Assembly: GCF_015694465.1 (NCBI RefSeq)
Contig: NZ_JADQDO010000017.1
Location: 1-35,062 of the forward strand
Direction: 5' to 3'
Source of the DNA: Microvirga alba
Lineage (GTDB): Bacteria > Pseudomonadota > Alphaproteobacteria > Rhizobiales > Beijerinckiaceae
DNA: 35,062 nucleotides
Shown: positions 1-7,658 of the stretch, piece by piece
Position numbering within the stretch: the stretch's first letter is position 1
Layout of the letters: each line of letters starts with the position of its first letter
Translations under genes and position numbers: made by a program
Notes under the pieces: model-generated
Databases searched by the model: none
What the model was told of the DNA's origin: nothing
What the model saw: only the letters and a program-made list of their open reading frames with translations

Positions 1-3000
1 GCTACGATTACCGGAGCAGTGTCGCTGGGCTCGGGTAACGACCGGTTGATGAACACGGGCACGATTACGGGGGCCGTGGACCTTGGAACGGGCTCCGATT
101 ACCTCACCAACGCGGGCACGATCAAGGGGGCCGTAAACCTTGGAACGGGCTCCGATTACCTCACCAACACGGGCACGATTACGGGGGCCGTAGATCTTGG
201 AGCCGGCTCCGATGACCTCACCAACAATGGCACGATAGCCGGAACGGTCGATCTCGGGGATGGTGATGATCGCTTCACCACTACCAAAGCCGTTACGGGC
301 ACCATTGCCTTGGGTATCGGCAATGACTTTTTTGACGCTCGTGGTAACTGGGATTCCACCAACAATAAAGCGTATGCGCTCGGCTCGATCTCGGGCGGTG
401 AAGGAAATGACACCATTCACGGCGGCTTCGGAAATGACACGATCTCAGGAGGGAATGGGAACGACCTCATGAGCGGTGGCGCGGGCGCAGATGCGTTCAA
501 TGGCGACTCCGGATTTGACACCGTCACTTATGAAGAGGCTTTCGAAGGGATAGCGGTCAGCTTGGCAACGGGGCGCGGAACTGGTGGCGGCGCTTTGGGG
601 GACACATTCGCTAGCATCGAAAAAATTATTGGCTCCAGATACGCGGATCTGATCGAAGGCGACACGCTGAGCAACATGCTCGTGGGTGGCGAAGGCGACG
701 ATACTCTTGACGGCGGCCGCTCCGCCGACACGCTCGCGGGCGGAACCGGCGACGATAAGTACTACATCGACAATTCCAGCGACGTGATTACTGAAAATCC
801 CGATGAGGGCATAGATACAGCGATCATCACGGCGAATTTCTTCGAGCTGGGTGCGGGGCAGAGCGTCGAGACGATGCGCGTCCAAAGTGGTTATACCAGC
901 TGGGTGCGAGGCAACGAACTTGCCAACGAAATTTACGGCAGCGCCGGCGATGATACCCTCGAAGGAGGTGACGGTGATGACTATCTGAGCGGCGGAGCGG
1001 GCTTCAACAGGCTCTTTGGAGGCAACGGCAAAGACTCCCTCATTGGCGGCAACCAGGGTAATATTCTAGACGGTGGCGCTGGCGCAGACGTACTTGTTGG
1101 CGGGTCAGGCAACGACACGTTCGTAATTGATAGCTTGACCGATGTGTTCCGCGAAGCCGCCACGGGAGGGCGGGATACCGCCATCGTCTCGATCGATTAC
1201 GACCTGAGCGTCTTAGACAAGCTCAAGATCATTGACGTGCTGACGGCTGCGGTGGGGTCTGCGAACCTCAAGTTGAGGGGCAACGACCTCGCGAATACGA
1301 TCAACGGCAACGACGGCGATAACACAATTGATGGTGCTGGCGGCGACGACACAATGGCAGGCGGCAAGGGAGACGATGTCTACTATGTCGATAGCGCTAA
1401 GGATGCCGTGATCGAATTGGCCGGTGAAGGCTACGACAAGATTTATACGAGCATATCGCTAAGCTCGGTCGCAAACGTCGAAGAAATCATCATGACGGGG
1501 TCAGGGGATGGCGTCATTGTTATCACTGATCCAGGCGGAACCAATGTTGAGGGCAATGACGGCAATAATACGCTCGTCGGAGCTGATGGAAACGACACCT
1601 TAAGCGGCGGTGGCGGTGACGATTCCCTCGACGGAGGTAGCGGCAACGATGTGATAGACGGTGGACCTGGCGATGACACACTTGTCGGCGGAGATGGACA
1701 CGACAGCCTAAACGGCGGGGATGGCAACGACCTTCTCGACGGCGGAGCGGGCGATGACATTCTTGTGGGTGGTGCCGGTAACGACACGCTTCGCGGCGGC
1801 GACGGGAACGACAGTCTAGATGGCGGGGACGGTAATGACCTCCTCGATGGTGGAACAGGTAACGACACACTCTTCGGTGGACCTGGCGATGACTCACTCC
1901 ACGGAGGGGACGGACACGACAGCCTAGATGGCGGGGATGGTAACGACCTTCTTGAAGGCGGGACGGGTGATGACATTCTCGTGGGTGGTGCCGGTAACGA
2001 CCTCCTCGATGGTGGCATAGGTAACGACACGCTCGACGGTGGGCCTGGTGATGACACACTCCACGGAGGGGCGGGCCTTGACGTTCTGAATGGACACGAC
2101 GGAAACGACGTGTTGGACGGTGGGGCAGGTGCCGACACCATGACGGGAGGCGCTGGCAATGACACTTACTACGTCGACAACTTCGACGATGTGGTGATTG
2201 AAGCAGCCAATGAGGGCATCGATACAATCGTGACCTCGGTCAACTACGTCTTGAACCCAGCCGCTTCGATTGAAGTCATCCGCGCTATGGAGAACAATCA
2301 GGCCATAAATCTTACAGGCAACGCCGACTCAAACACGCTCATTGGCAATGCAGCGAGCAATGTGCTCGACGGCGGGGCCGGGGCAGACGTGATGCAAGGC
2401 GGCGGTGGGAATGACACATACATCGTCGATAATCAGTTCGACGTAGTCATTGAACTGGCAGACGGCGGGTATGACACCGTAATTGCGAGTGCAACCTATA
2501 GCATTGCCGATACCTCGGTTGAGGCTATTAAAGCGGCCACCGGCACAGCTGCTATTGGGCTCACAGGGAACGCCCTAAGCAACACTATTACCGGCAATGA
2601 TGGGAACAACACCCTGAACGGAGGTGCGGGGGCCGACTTCATGGCGGGAGGTGCCGGAGATGACACCTACTATGTCGATAATGTCGGTGACACGATTAAT
2701 GACACGTCCGGTTACGACACCGTGATCACCTCGATCAATTATGTCCTGACCGATGGCATTGAAGCTCTCGTTGCTGCGGCCGGAAGCACCTCTCTGAACC
2801 TTGCCGGGAACAGCCTCAACAACGATATGAGAGGCAATAACGGAGGGGATAGCCTGAACGGTCTTGGAGGCAACGACACGCTCACCGGAGGTGCCGGAAA
2901 AGATACGCTTACCGGTGGTTCCGGCAAAGATACGTTCGTGTTCAACACCAAGCTCGATGCGAAGAAGAACATCGACAAGATCGCTGACTTCAATGTCAAG

Positions 3001-3255
3001 GACGACACAATTTGGCTGGACAACGCTATCTTCGCGAAACTCGGCAAGGGCACAGCTCTGAAGCCGGCCAAGCTCAACAAGGCGTTCTTCACCATTGGCG
3101 ACAAGGCCAAGGACAAGAACGACTTCGTCATCTACGACAAGGCGAAAGGCGTATTGTATTACGACGCGGACGGCTCCGGAAATAAGCCTGCGGTGGCGTT
3201 CGCGACGATCAAGAAAGGCCTCAAGATGACGGCTGCGGATTTCTTCGTGATTTGA
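1..3255 (+). CDS. RTX calcium-binding repeat protein, 3' part (gene starts at 34473 across the circular junction)
   Basis: This is the larger part of one gene of about 1255 residues that begins at 34473 and continues in frame across the contig junction. It opens with the last 19-residue beta-helix-like units (consensus NTGTITGAVDLGTGSDYLT), then carries long arrays of the RTX nonapeptide GGxGxDxLx, densest at about 1540-2160, which bind calcium and fold as a parallel beta-roll. Between arrays are blocks of the form GNDTYYVDN...D.V.E....G.DT, typical of alphaproteobacterial RTX proteins. The end (residues from about KDTFVFNTKLDAKKNIDKI to the final ADFFVI) resembles the C-terminal type I secretion signal region of such proteins. 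There is no N-terminal signal peptide and I see no enzymatic domain, so a secreted or surface-bound structural, adhesion or biofilm protein is most likely. No ABC exporter, HlyD or TolC gene is on the plasmid, so export must rely on host genes. A strong terminator follows the stop. Confidence 0.93.
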   Translation, partial: ATITGAVSLGSGNDRLMNTGTITGAVDLGTGSDYLTNAGTIKGAVNLGTGSDYLTNTGTITGAVDLGAGSDDLTNNGTIAGTVDLGDGDDRFTTTKAVTGTIALGIGNDFFDARGNWDSTNNKAYALGSISGGEGNDTIHGGFGNDTISGGNGNDLMSGGAGADAFNGDSGFDTVTYEEAFEGIAVSLATGRGTGGGALGDTFASIEKIIGSRYADLIEGDTLSNMLVGGEGDDTLDGGRSADTLAGGTGDDKYYIDNSSDVITENPDEGIDTAIITANFFELGAGQSVETMRVQSGYTSWVRGNELANEIYGSAGDDTLEGGDGDDYLSGGAGFNRLFGGNGKDSLIGGNQGNILDGGAGADVLVGGSGNDTFVIDSLTDVFREAATGGRDTAIVSIDYDLSVLDKLKIIDVLTAAVGSANLKLRGNDLANTINGNDGDNTIDGAGGDDTMAGGKGDDVYYVDSAKDAVIELAGEGYDKIYTSISLSSVANVEEIIMTGSGDGVIVITDPGGTNVEGNDGNNTLVGADGNDTLSGGGGDDSLDGGSGNDVIDGGPGDDTLVGGDGHDSLNGGDGNDLLDGGAGDDILVGGAGNDTLRGGDGNDSLDGGDGNDLLDGGTGNDTLFGGPGDDSLHGGDGHDSLDGGDGNDLLEGGTGDDILVGGAGNDLLDGGIGNDTLDGGPGDDTLHGGAGLDVLNGHDGNDVLDGGAGADTMTGGAGNDTYYVDNFDDVVIEAANEGIDTIVTSVNYVLNPAASIEVIRAMENNQAINLTGNADSNTLIGNAASNVLDGGAGADVMQGGGGNDTYIVDNQFDVVIELADGGYDTVIASATYSIADTSVEAIKAATGTAAIGLTGNALSNTITGNDGNNTLNGGAGADFMAGGAGDDTYYVDNVGDTINDTSGYDTVITSINYVLTDGIEALVAAAGSTSLNLAGNSLNNDMRGNNGGDSLNGLGGNDTLTGGAGKDTLTGGSGKDTFVFNTKLDAKKNIDKIADFNVKDDTIWLDNAIFAKLGKGTALKPAKLNKAFFTIGDKAKDKNDFVIYDKAKGVLYYDADGSGNKPAVAFATIKKGLKMTAADFFVI
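52..336 (+). repeat. 57-bp tandem repeat encoding 19-residue units
   Basis: Units starting at 52, 109 and 166 are nearly identical 57-bp copies, each coding a 19-residue unit such as NTGTITGAVDLGTGSDYLT. More diverged units precede (from 34923 and 34980, across the junction) and follow (223 and 280), about seven in total. The pattern suggests stacked beta-strands ahead of the RTX beta-roll. Unit number may vary between isolates or be collapsed in assembly. Confidence 0.85.
1663..2001 (+). repeat. 216-bp internal duplication in the RTX array
   Basis: The segment from 1663 (GPGDDTLVGGDGHDSLNGG) recurs at 1879 (GPGDDSLHGGDGHDSLDGG), and the segment at 1753 (DDILVGGAGND) recurs at 1969. The shift is exactly 216 bp in both cases, which is eight 27-bp nonapeptide units. 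This indicates a block duplication on top of the single-unit repeats. Confidence 0.8.
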
Positions 3256-3283
3256 GACGCCCCTCTCGAATCCTGAAGACGAG

Positions 3284-3310
3284 AGAGGGCCGCGCGAGCG
3301 GCCCTCTTTT
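3284..3310. terminator. Bidirectional intrinsic terminator between the RTX gene and the resolvase
   Basis: A perfect 10-bp stem (AGAGGGCCGC / GCGGCCCTCT) with a GCGA loop is followed by T residues on the plus strand. It lies between the stop codons of two convergent genes and can serve both. Confidence 0.85.
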
Positions 3311-3315
3311 CGCTT

Positions 3316-3900
3316 CTACACCGTCGTTGGCCCGACGCGATATTTTGCGCGGCCACCTGGGAAGTGGCGGGCCAGCGTCGAGACCGTGACATTGAACTGA
3401 GGGGCGATATCGGAGAAAGGGCGGTCGGTTTGCTGCAGAAGTAGCAAGATCGTTCCTTTGTCGACCTCTGACAGGGCCTCGGGACGGCCACCTTGTCGGC
3501 CTCGGGCACGGGCGGCGATTAAACCCGCGTTGGTCCGCTCGCGGATCATGTCGCGTTCGAACTGCGCCACAGCCGAAAAGATCGTGTAAACGAGCGCCCC
3601 TCCTGGGGTGGACGTGTCGATCTGCTCAGTCAATGACCTAAGCCCGATTCCGCGGGTCTTCAGATCCTCCATGGTCTCGATGAGCTGCCGTGTGGAACGC
3701 GCCAGGCGATCGAACTTCCACACAACAAGCGTATCGCCGGGGCGGAGATAGGACAAAGCGCCCGCAAGCTGCGGACGATCCTGTTTCGCGCCGGAAGCGG
3801 TTTCTTGAAAGATGCGCTCGCAACCGGCCGCCGTAAGTGCGTCGATCTGCAAGGCGGGGTCCTGATCCATGGTCGAAACGCGGGCGTAACCTATGAGCAT
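3316..3900 (-). CDS. Serine recombinase, resolvase/invertase family
   Basis: A 194-residue small serine recombinase. The N-terminus MLIGYARVSTMDQDPALQ carries the catalytic serine (Ser9 from this start) and the usual YARVS motif. KFDRLARS and the later FSAVAQFERDMIRERTNAGL segment supply the conserved arginines and the long dimer helix, and a C-terminal helix-turn-helix lies around residues 155-185. The reading frame also allows ATG 3912 or GTG 3915, but 3900 matches the family start. Such proteins resolve plasmid multimers or transposon cointegrates, or invert DNA. No transposase is nearby, so multimer resolution is the likeliest role. Inverted repeats just upstream (3902-4035) may be its binding sites. 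It converges on the RTX gene. Confidence 0.9.
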   Translation of the reverse strand: MLIGYARVSTMDQDPALQIDALTAAGCERIFQETASGAKQDRPQLAGALSYLRPGDTLVVWKFDRLARSTRQLIETMEDLKTRGIGLRSLTEQIDTSTPGGALVYTIFSAVAQFERDMIRERTNAGLIAARARGRQGGRPEALSEVDKGTILLLLQQTDRPFSDIAPQFNVTVSTLARHFPGGRAKYRVGPTTV

Positions 3901-3901
3901 T

Positions 3902-4035
3902 GCAAAACTCATCACCGAGGAGGTTTTGCGACATTTGATTATGAGATGGGATTTTGCGCAAGATCCTTCCCAAGGATCTCCGGCCGCGCAACTCCACGCA
4001 GTTACGTTCTCTCAAAAACGACCGTTTTTGAGAGA
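3902..4035. promoter_or_regulatory. Cluster of inverted repeats, possible res site
   Basis: Three separate inverted repeats lie upstream of the resolvase: GCAAAAC/GTTTTGC at 3902-3908 and 3923-3929 (28 bp overall, a usual resolvase subsite size), AGATCCTT/AAGGATCT at 3961-3979 with a 3-base spacer, and a perfect 13-bp pair TCTCTCAAAAACG/CGTTTTTGAGAGA at 4008-4035 with a 2-base spacer. Resolvases of this family usually act at several sites beside their gene. Assignment as res is inference; the last repeat could also be an operator for the gene at 4104. Confidence 0.45.
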
Positions 4036-4103
4036 CGTTCGATCGCTTTGACAATCGCTCGATTGCATGTTCTCATTTCGTTCTATTTACTCGAGGTACG
4101 AAC

Positions 4104-4355
4104 ATGGCCCGCTCGTCCAGAAGACGCGACTTGCCGCTTGATCTCTTCCGCAAAGTCGAGGGTCCGTCTCTCCTGGCGTCGTTGGGCGCAACACGCGAAG
4201 TCCTTTGTCGAACGAGGTTCCCGCTCCGATCCGTGGATTATCAGGCCTCTCGCGAGATCATTGCGAGGATCGATGATCTCGCTGGCCTCCTGACTGGCGA
4301 TAGGACCTATTTTCATGCGAAATCCGTATCGGTGGATTACAACATTCCGACCTAA
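4104..4355 (+). CDS. Hypothetical protein, 83 aa
   Basis: An 83-residue basic protein starting MARSSRRRDLPLDLFRK that I do not recognise. Support for it being real: a good GAGG ribosome site 7 bases before ATG 4104 and a perfect TTGACA element at 4048-4053 with only a weak -10 match after it. It is convergent with repC and the two stop codons overlap by four bases. There is no signal peptide or membrane segment. The middle part (DYQASREIIARIDDLAGLL) looks helical. Its place beside the replication gene hints at a maintenance or control role but nothing in the sequence proves it. The opposite-strand frame here has no ribosome site. Confidence 0.55.
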   Translation: MARSSRRRDLPLDLFRKVEGPSLLASLGATREVLCRTRFPLRSVDYQASREIIARIDDLAGLLTGDRTYFHAKSVSVDYNIPT

Positions 4356-5593
4356 TGGACGTGATTTTGCTCTGACAGCCCATAGAGGGTGCGAGCGATA
4401 TTCAGTTCACCGACCTGTGCCTTCCCGAGCATGCCTCGTAAGTAGCCTCCGGGCTTTGCAACAGTGCCTGCCTGGTGTTTTTCGAGAATGACGGCAATGG
4501 CGACGGCAGCAAGGTGATCACCAAGCACGGAGCAGGCCTCACGCCACGCGGGCTCGCTCACTCCGAGTTCGGGCCGAACGTGGTTTGCGAGTTTGATCAG
4601 GTCCCACCACGTGTTCGGTGGTTCATACCCATAAGAGCCAATGCCGGGACAGGCCGCGTTCACAAGGCCAAGCGGAATCTGCTCAATCTCCGACGTTTCC
4701 GCGCCCCGCAACGGTTTTGGGGTTTGCTCGACGGTCAAACCAAACTCAGGCTTCCGGAAGCCTCTTCTTCCGGCGAAGCCGGTCGCATTCGAACTTTGTG
4801 ATGCGTCAGCATCACGCCGCTCATTACTTTTACGATTAGGGAGGTTGGTTGTAGTTAGTATGTGAGTGCCGTTTTTGGCACCCTTGGGTGACTCTTTCTT
4901 GAGATTTGAAGCCTCATTGAACGCTTCCTCCACAACGATGCGGAGATCCAGAAGTTGGTTCACGAGGTCCTGCAGGGACGCGGCGCTGCGTCGGCGCTCG
5001 ATGACACGCTCCAGATCACCCTGCCAGCCTTCCCAATCACCCGGCAAATCGTGCTCGATGCCCGCCGCAACAATCATCTGTACGGTCTGGCGCACGACGG
5101 TGAACTCGCGTTGCAGTGCCTGGCGCTCGGCGCGCTGCGCCTGGGCCTCTGCGGCGACCTCCACGAACTCCGCGTAACGAACCGCGATAGGTGAAAGGTC
5201 AAAGCCGTAACCGGCGACGATGCGGCCGTCCTTCGCACGCCGACCCCAACGCTTCCCGTTCGGGCTGTCGGTCGGCACGATCAAGCTGAGGTCAACAAGC
5301 TCGCGCATATGCCGCCGCACCGAGGTCAAAGAAAGGCCTGTCTGATCGCACAGCCAATCATTTGAGGGCCACACGACGGGACGAACGCCCTGCGTCGTCC
5401 AATCTTGATCCTCGGACGTGGCAAAGAGCATGTCGATCAAAGCGACACCTCGAAGCGTCAAGCCGATGGCACGCGCGGCCTTCTTGAGAGCTCCCAGGTA
5501 GCGGGTCCGCGAAATCACCGGATCTGGGCTGAATTGTTCCGCGAGCGAGCGCGCCCTGGCGAGCCCCTCCGTATAGCGTCTCGTACCTTGCAT
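4352..5593 (-). CDS. repC: Plasmid replication initiator RepC
   Basis: A 413-residue RepC of the repABC family, the initiator that acts on an origin inside its own gene. Diagnostic parts are the N-terminal winged-helix region with RPVVWPSNDWLC, TSVRRHMRELVDLSLIVPTD, then SPNGKRWGRRAKDGRIVAGY and GFDLSPIAVRYAEF, all typical of RepC. The C-terminal half contains the conserved WWDLIKLANHVRPELGVSE and GGYLRGMLGKA segments. ATG 5593 gives a family-length protein. No repA or repB is adjacent; the partition genes are about 24 kb away at 28.7-29.8 kb, so replication and partition are uncoupled. The upstream region encodes an antisense RNA that should limit RepC synthesis. Confidence 0.93.
   Translation of the reverse strand: MQGTRRYTEGLARARSLAEQFSPDPVISRTRYLGALKKAARAIGLTLRGVALIDMLFATSEDQDWTTQGVRPVVWPSNDWLCDQTGLSLTSVRRHMRELVDLSLIVPTDSPNGKRWGRRAKDGRIVAGYGFDLSPIAVRYAEFVEVAAEAQAQRAERQALQREFTVVRQTVQMIVAAGIEHDLPGDWEGWQGDLERVIERRRSAASLQDLVNQLLDLRIVVEEAFNEASNLKKESPKGAKNGTHILTTTNLPNRKSNERRDADASQSSNATGFAGRRGFRKPEFGLTVEQTPKPLRGAETSEIEQIPLGLVNAACPGIGSYGYEPPNTWWDLIKLANHVRPELGVSEPAWREACSVLGDHLAAVAIAVILEKHQAGTVAKPGGYLRGMLGKAQVGELNIARTLYGLSEQNHVH
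4798..4870. other. Putative replication origin inside repC
   Basis: Origins of repABC-type replicons lie within repC, in a locally AT-richer stretch. Here the region 4815-4866 is clearly AT-richer than the rest of the gene and is preceded by a perfect inverted repeat GTGATGC/GCATCAC at 4798-4815. The family location is established; the exact site is inference. Confidence 0.4.
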
Positions 5594-5647
5594 TTTACCC
5601 CCTAGAGCGGAGGCAAAGCAAAACTGTTCGCCGAATCGACGTTACGC

Positions 5648-5677
5648 TTGACAATGATTCGGGGAGGGGGGTAATTT
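5648..5677 (+). promoter_or_regulatory. Promoter of the repC countertranscript RNA
   Basis: TTGACA at 5648-5653 and TAATTT at 5672-5677, 18 bases apart, on the strand opposite to repC and about 55-85 bases upstream of the repC start. It would start RNA near 5684. Confidence 0.7.
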
Positions 5678-5683
5678 GCCGGT

Positions 5684-5766
5684 ATTCGATTTACGGCATG
5701 TCCCCACCTCGGGGCTGAACAGTTTCAAAGGCTCTCGAAGTTGGCGCTTCGGGGGCCTTTCTCTTT
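5684..5766 (+). ncRNA. Countertranscript (antisense) RNA controlling repC
   Basis: From the promoter at 5648-5677 a short RNA would run antisense to the repC leader. It has a small stem (CCCC/GGGG, 5702-5714) and then a strong intrinsic terminator: a stem pairing 5727-5740 with 5747-5760 (AAAGGC...CGAAG with CTTCG...GCCTTT, with two G-U pairs) followed by CTCTTT. The size, two-stem shape and place immediately upstream of repC match the incompatibility RNA (ctRNA) of repABC plasmids, which blocks RepC expression by pairing with its leader. The same hairpin could attenuate the repC transcript. Confidence 0.7.
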
Positions 5767-5806
5767 GCCTATCGCGTATCCTTTCGCCGCATGAAAAAAG
5801 TCGTGA

Positions 5807-5906
5807 CCGGGGCCACATACGCACCGTGTCGTGAGTCGCATAGAAGTGGCAAGGCAGGCCCCGGAAACAACTGTGATTCGATACGTTATTGTATCAACAA
5901 TTGTTG
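5807..5906. promoter_or_regulatory. repC upstream leader with inverted repeats
   Basis: Between the winged-helix gene and the antisense RNA are CCGGGGCC/GGCCCCGG arms at 5807-5814 and 5857-5864, the pair GATAC/GTATC at 5880-5895 and the perfect 12-bp palindrome CAACAATTGTTG at 5895-5906. This AT-rich end is where the repC promoter is expected, and the palindromes are good operator candidates, perhaps for the neighbouring winged-helix protein. Confidence 0.4.
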
Positions 5907-5925
5907 GGGATAAGACAATATCAGG

Positions 5926-6291
5926 TTAACGGTCAAGCTCGCGCTGTGGTGGTGTTGCCGGAAGGCCCAGCAGCTCGCGGAGGAGATCCGTCTCCGTAAA
6001 GTCGAGTTCAAAGGCGCGGCCCCGGTGTTGACGATTGGGAACGGCCCGTCGCGTCAAAATTCCGATATCGACCAAAGTCTTAATGAACGGGGTAAAGCTT
6101 GCATAATCATGACCATAGACTTCGGCCAATCGGGCGGCCGTGACGACCTCGCCTCGCTGCTTCAGGCCCGCAATGGTCGCCAAAATCCCAATATAAATAA
6201 TCTTCTGTCGCGGGGGGAAGTCGGCCAAACGATCAAGCACGATCTGCACCATGTAAAGGGCTGGGGGCTGCAATACGTAAAGTTGTTGCAT
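5926..6291 (-). CDS. Winged-helix DNA-binding protein (MarR-like), 121 aa
   Basis: A 121-residue protein with a likely winged helix-turn-helix: helices in FPPRQKIIYIGILATIAGL, then VTAARLAEVYGHDYASFTPF and IKTLVDIGILTRRAV, followed by a basic wing (PNRQHRGRAFELDF). This order resembles MarR-type regulators. It is transcribed away from the trbM-virB operon and towards repC, so it could control either or both; palindromes lie on both sides (5880-5906 and 6340-6358). The ribosome site before ATG 6291 is poor; an internal ATG at residue 14 is the alternative start. The fold is supported by sequence pattern only, and the target is inferred from position. Confidence 0.6.
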   Translation of the reverse strand: MQQLYVLQPPALYMVQIVLDRLADFPPRQKIIYIGILATIAGLKQRGEVVTAARLAEVYGHDYASFTPFIKTLVDIGILTRRAVPNRQHRGRAFELDFTETDLLRELLGLPATPPQRELDR

Positions 6292-6326
6292 GTGTTTTAA
6301 TGCTGCCTTATTACCAATATCAAGCG

Positions 6327-6358
6327 CCTTGACGTCACACCGCGAATCTGCCTCGCGG
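6327..6358. promoter_or_regulatory. Divergent control region of the virB operon
   Basis: The 126-bp gap between the winged-helix gene and trbM contains a TTGACG element at about 6329-6334 overlapping an inverted repeat CCGCGA/TCGCGG (6340-6358). A -10 sequence at normal spacing is not clear. Likely the promoter-operator region of the transfer operon. Confidence 0.35.
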
Positions 6359-6417
6359 CTGTAACTTTAGAGCGAGAGCGGTTGAGGCGCGAATCCGCCA
6401 AGCTTGGGGGCAAGCAA

Positions 6418-6939
6418 ATGATCAATCCGACTCGTCTTCGTAACGTTATATTGGCCTGCGTCCTCGGTGCTTCTTGCGTCTTCGCTCCGCAGATCAAGGC
6501 TGATGACCACGGATGCCAAGTGCTTCTGTGCCTCGCAAACCCAGGTGGTGCAACACAATACGCGGAGTGTGTGCCTCCAATTACAAAGCTCTATCAGGAT
6601 CTTGCCAAGGGGAAGCCCTTTCCAATGTGCACGGGCGCTGGCGGAATGGAGACAACGTCTCCGGTTTACGATCCTTACTTCTGCGCGAGCGGTCATATTC
6701 TCGACTACGATAAGACAATTCCCGTCTGCCGGAGCCCTGCGCGCACACAGGTCGTCGATTGTCCCGTGGAAGGCGACGAGGGACCGACGCCGCCGCTGGG
6801 TGGGCCGGTGCGGGTCATCGAGGGCGGGAAGGAAGTCTGCAAGGACTTCGAGTTTTCGGCTGTTAAGACCAACGAAAAGCCCTCGTACATCGATGTGACG
6901 GTTGCTGCGACCGGCCAAAAAACCCGCATTAGGTTCTAA
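6418..6939 (+). CDS. trbM: TrbM/KikA-family conjugal transfer protein
   Basis: A 173-residue exported protein. ATG 6418 is preferred over the upstream TTG because it begins a clean signal peptide (MINPTRLRNVILACVLGAS... to about residue 30). The mature part has the cysteine pattern CQVLLCLANP...ECVPPITKLYQDLAKGK...MC that marks the TrbM/KikA/MpfK family. Members lie at the edge of type IV secretion operons and are needed for or improve conjugation, probably in the periplasm; their exact action is not settled. It is the first gene of the virB operon and virB1 follows after two bases. Confidence 0.75.
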   Translation: MINPTRLRNVILACVLGASCVFAPQIKADDHGCQVLLCLANPGGATQYAECVPPITKLYQDLAKGKPFPMCTGAGGMETTSPVYDPYFCASGHILDYDKTIPVCRSPARTQVVDCPVEGDEGPTPPLGGPVRVIEGGKEVCKDFEFSAVKTNEKPSYIDVTVAATGQKTRIRF

Positions 6940-6941
6940 GC

Positions 6942-7658
6942 ATGGATGCCGCATTTCTGGATCTCGCGGCCCAATGCGCGCCGCAGGTCCCGGCCGCAAC
7001 GATTGCCGCAATCGTGCGTGTCGAGACAGATTTTAACCCACTCGCTATTCGCCTCAACTCAGCGGGCGGGCCGGGCCTTCCTCGGCAACCACTGAACAAA
7101 GCCGAGGCGATAACTCGTGCAAAGACGCTCCTCGCAGCTGGTCAAGATCTCGATCTCGGCTTAGCGGGGGTGCCCGCCGACGAGTTTGAGAAAGCCGGCC
7201 TGCCAATCGAGGCGGCTTTCGAACCCTGCCAATCCCTACGCATGGCCGCGCGCCTAATCGACAACGCCTGGAAGGTCGCTGCTCGACTCGGCAAACCTGA
7301 TGCTGCTGAGCGTCAAGCAATCGCGGCCTATTACGGGCGCGGTGATCCGTCAGCGGGCCGCGAAGCGGGATATGACGAACGAGTGTTGGAAGCGAAGGCG
7401 GATCTCGCACCTCGGCTTCCGACCCTGGCGCTGCGCGTCAGCGATAGAGCTTTGCCGCGTCGTGAGCGGTTCAAAGGGGCGTCGGATGAACCGGCGCTCG
7501 CATCCACTCCACCAAGCAACCCAGAGCCTCCGCGAGAGGCCGTGCGGGCGGAATCGGCCGAAGAGGCGGCTCCGTCCTGGGACGTATTTGGGGCCTCCCG
7601 CAAGCGCGGGGCTTCGATGGTGGTTTTCAACGTTCAAACGGGGACGAAAACCAAATGA
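6942..7658 (+). CDS. virB1: VirB1-like lytic transglycosylase
   Basis: A 238-residue VirB1 homologue that opens the peptidoglycan for assembly of the secretion channel. The SLT domain spans about residues 5-150: catalytic glutamate in IVRVETDFNPLAI, the degenerate Gly-rich turn after it, and AAYYGRGDPSAG matching the usual (A/S)YYxxGN region. A Pro/Ala/Glu-rich tail of about 80 residues follows. No standard signal peptide is visible at this start, which is common for annotated VirB1 proteins. The stop overlaps the start of virB2. Confidence 0.87.
   Translation: MDAAFLDLAAQCAPQVPAATIAAIVRVETDFNPLAIRLNSAGGPGLPRQPLNKAEAITRAKTLLAAGQDLDLGLAGVPADEFEKAGLPIEAAFEPCQSLRMAARLIDNAWKVAARLGKPDAAERQAIAAYYGRGDPSAGREAGYDERVLEAKADLAPRLPTLALRVSDRALPRRERFKGASDEPALASTPPSNPEPPREAVRAESAEEAAPSWDVFGASRKRGASMVVFNVQTGTKTK

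Noticed and set aside
1540..2160. Regular spacing of short repeats that might suggest a CRISPR array
   Set aside because: The 27-bp period is coding and translates to the RTX nonapeptide without interruption; there are no unique spacers between identical repeats.
1443..2227. Long open frames on the minus strand with Pro/Ser- and Arg/His-rich products inside the RTX gene
   Set aside because: They are the complement of the Gly/Asp repeat codons, have no ribosome site and show only low-complexity composition.
4083..4316. A minus-strand frame of 77 codons opposite the 83-aa gene
   Set aside because: No ribosome site, and the plus-strand frame has both a better start context and an upstream TTGACA.
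5795..5870. A short plus-strand frame starting MKKVVTGA near the repC leader
   Set aside because: It lies in the structured leader of repC, ends quickly and has no ribosome site.
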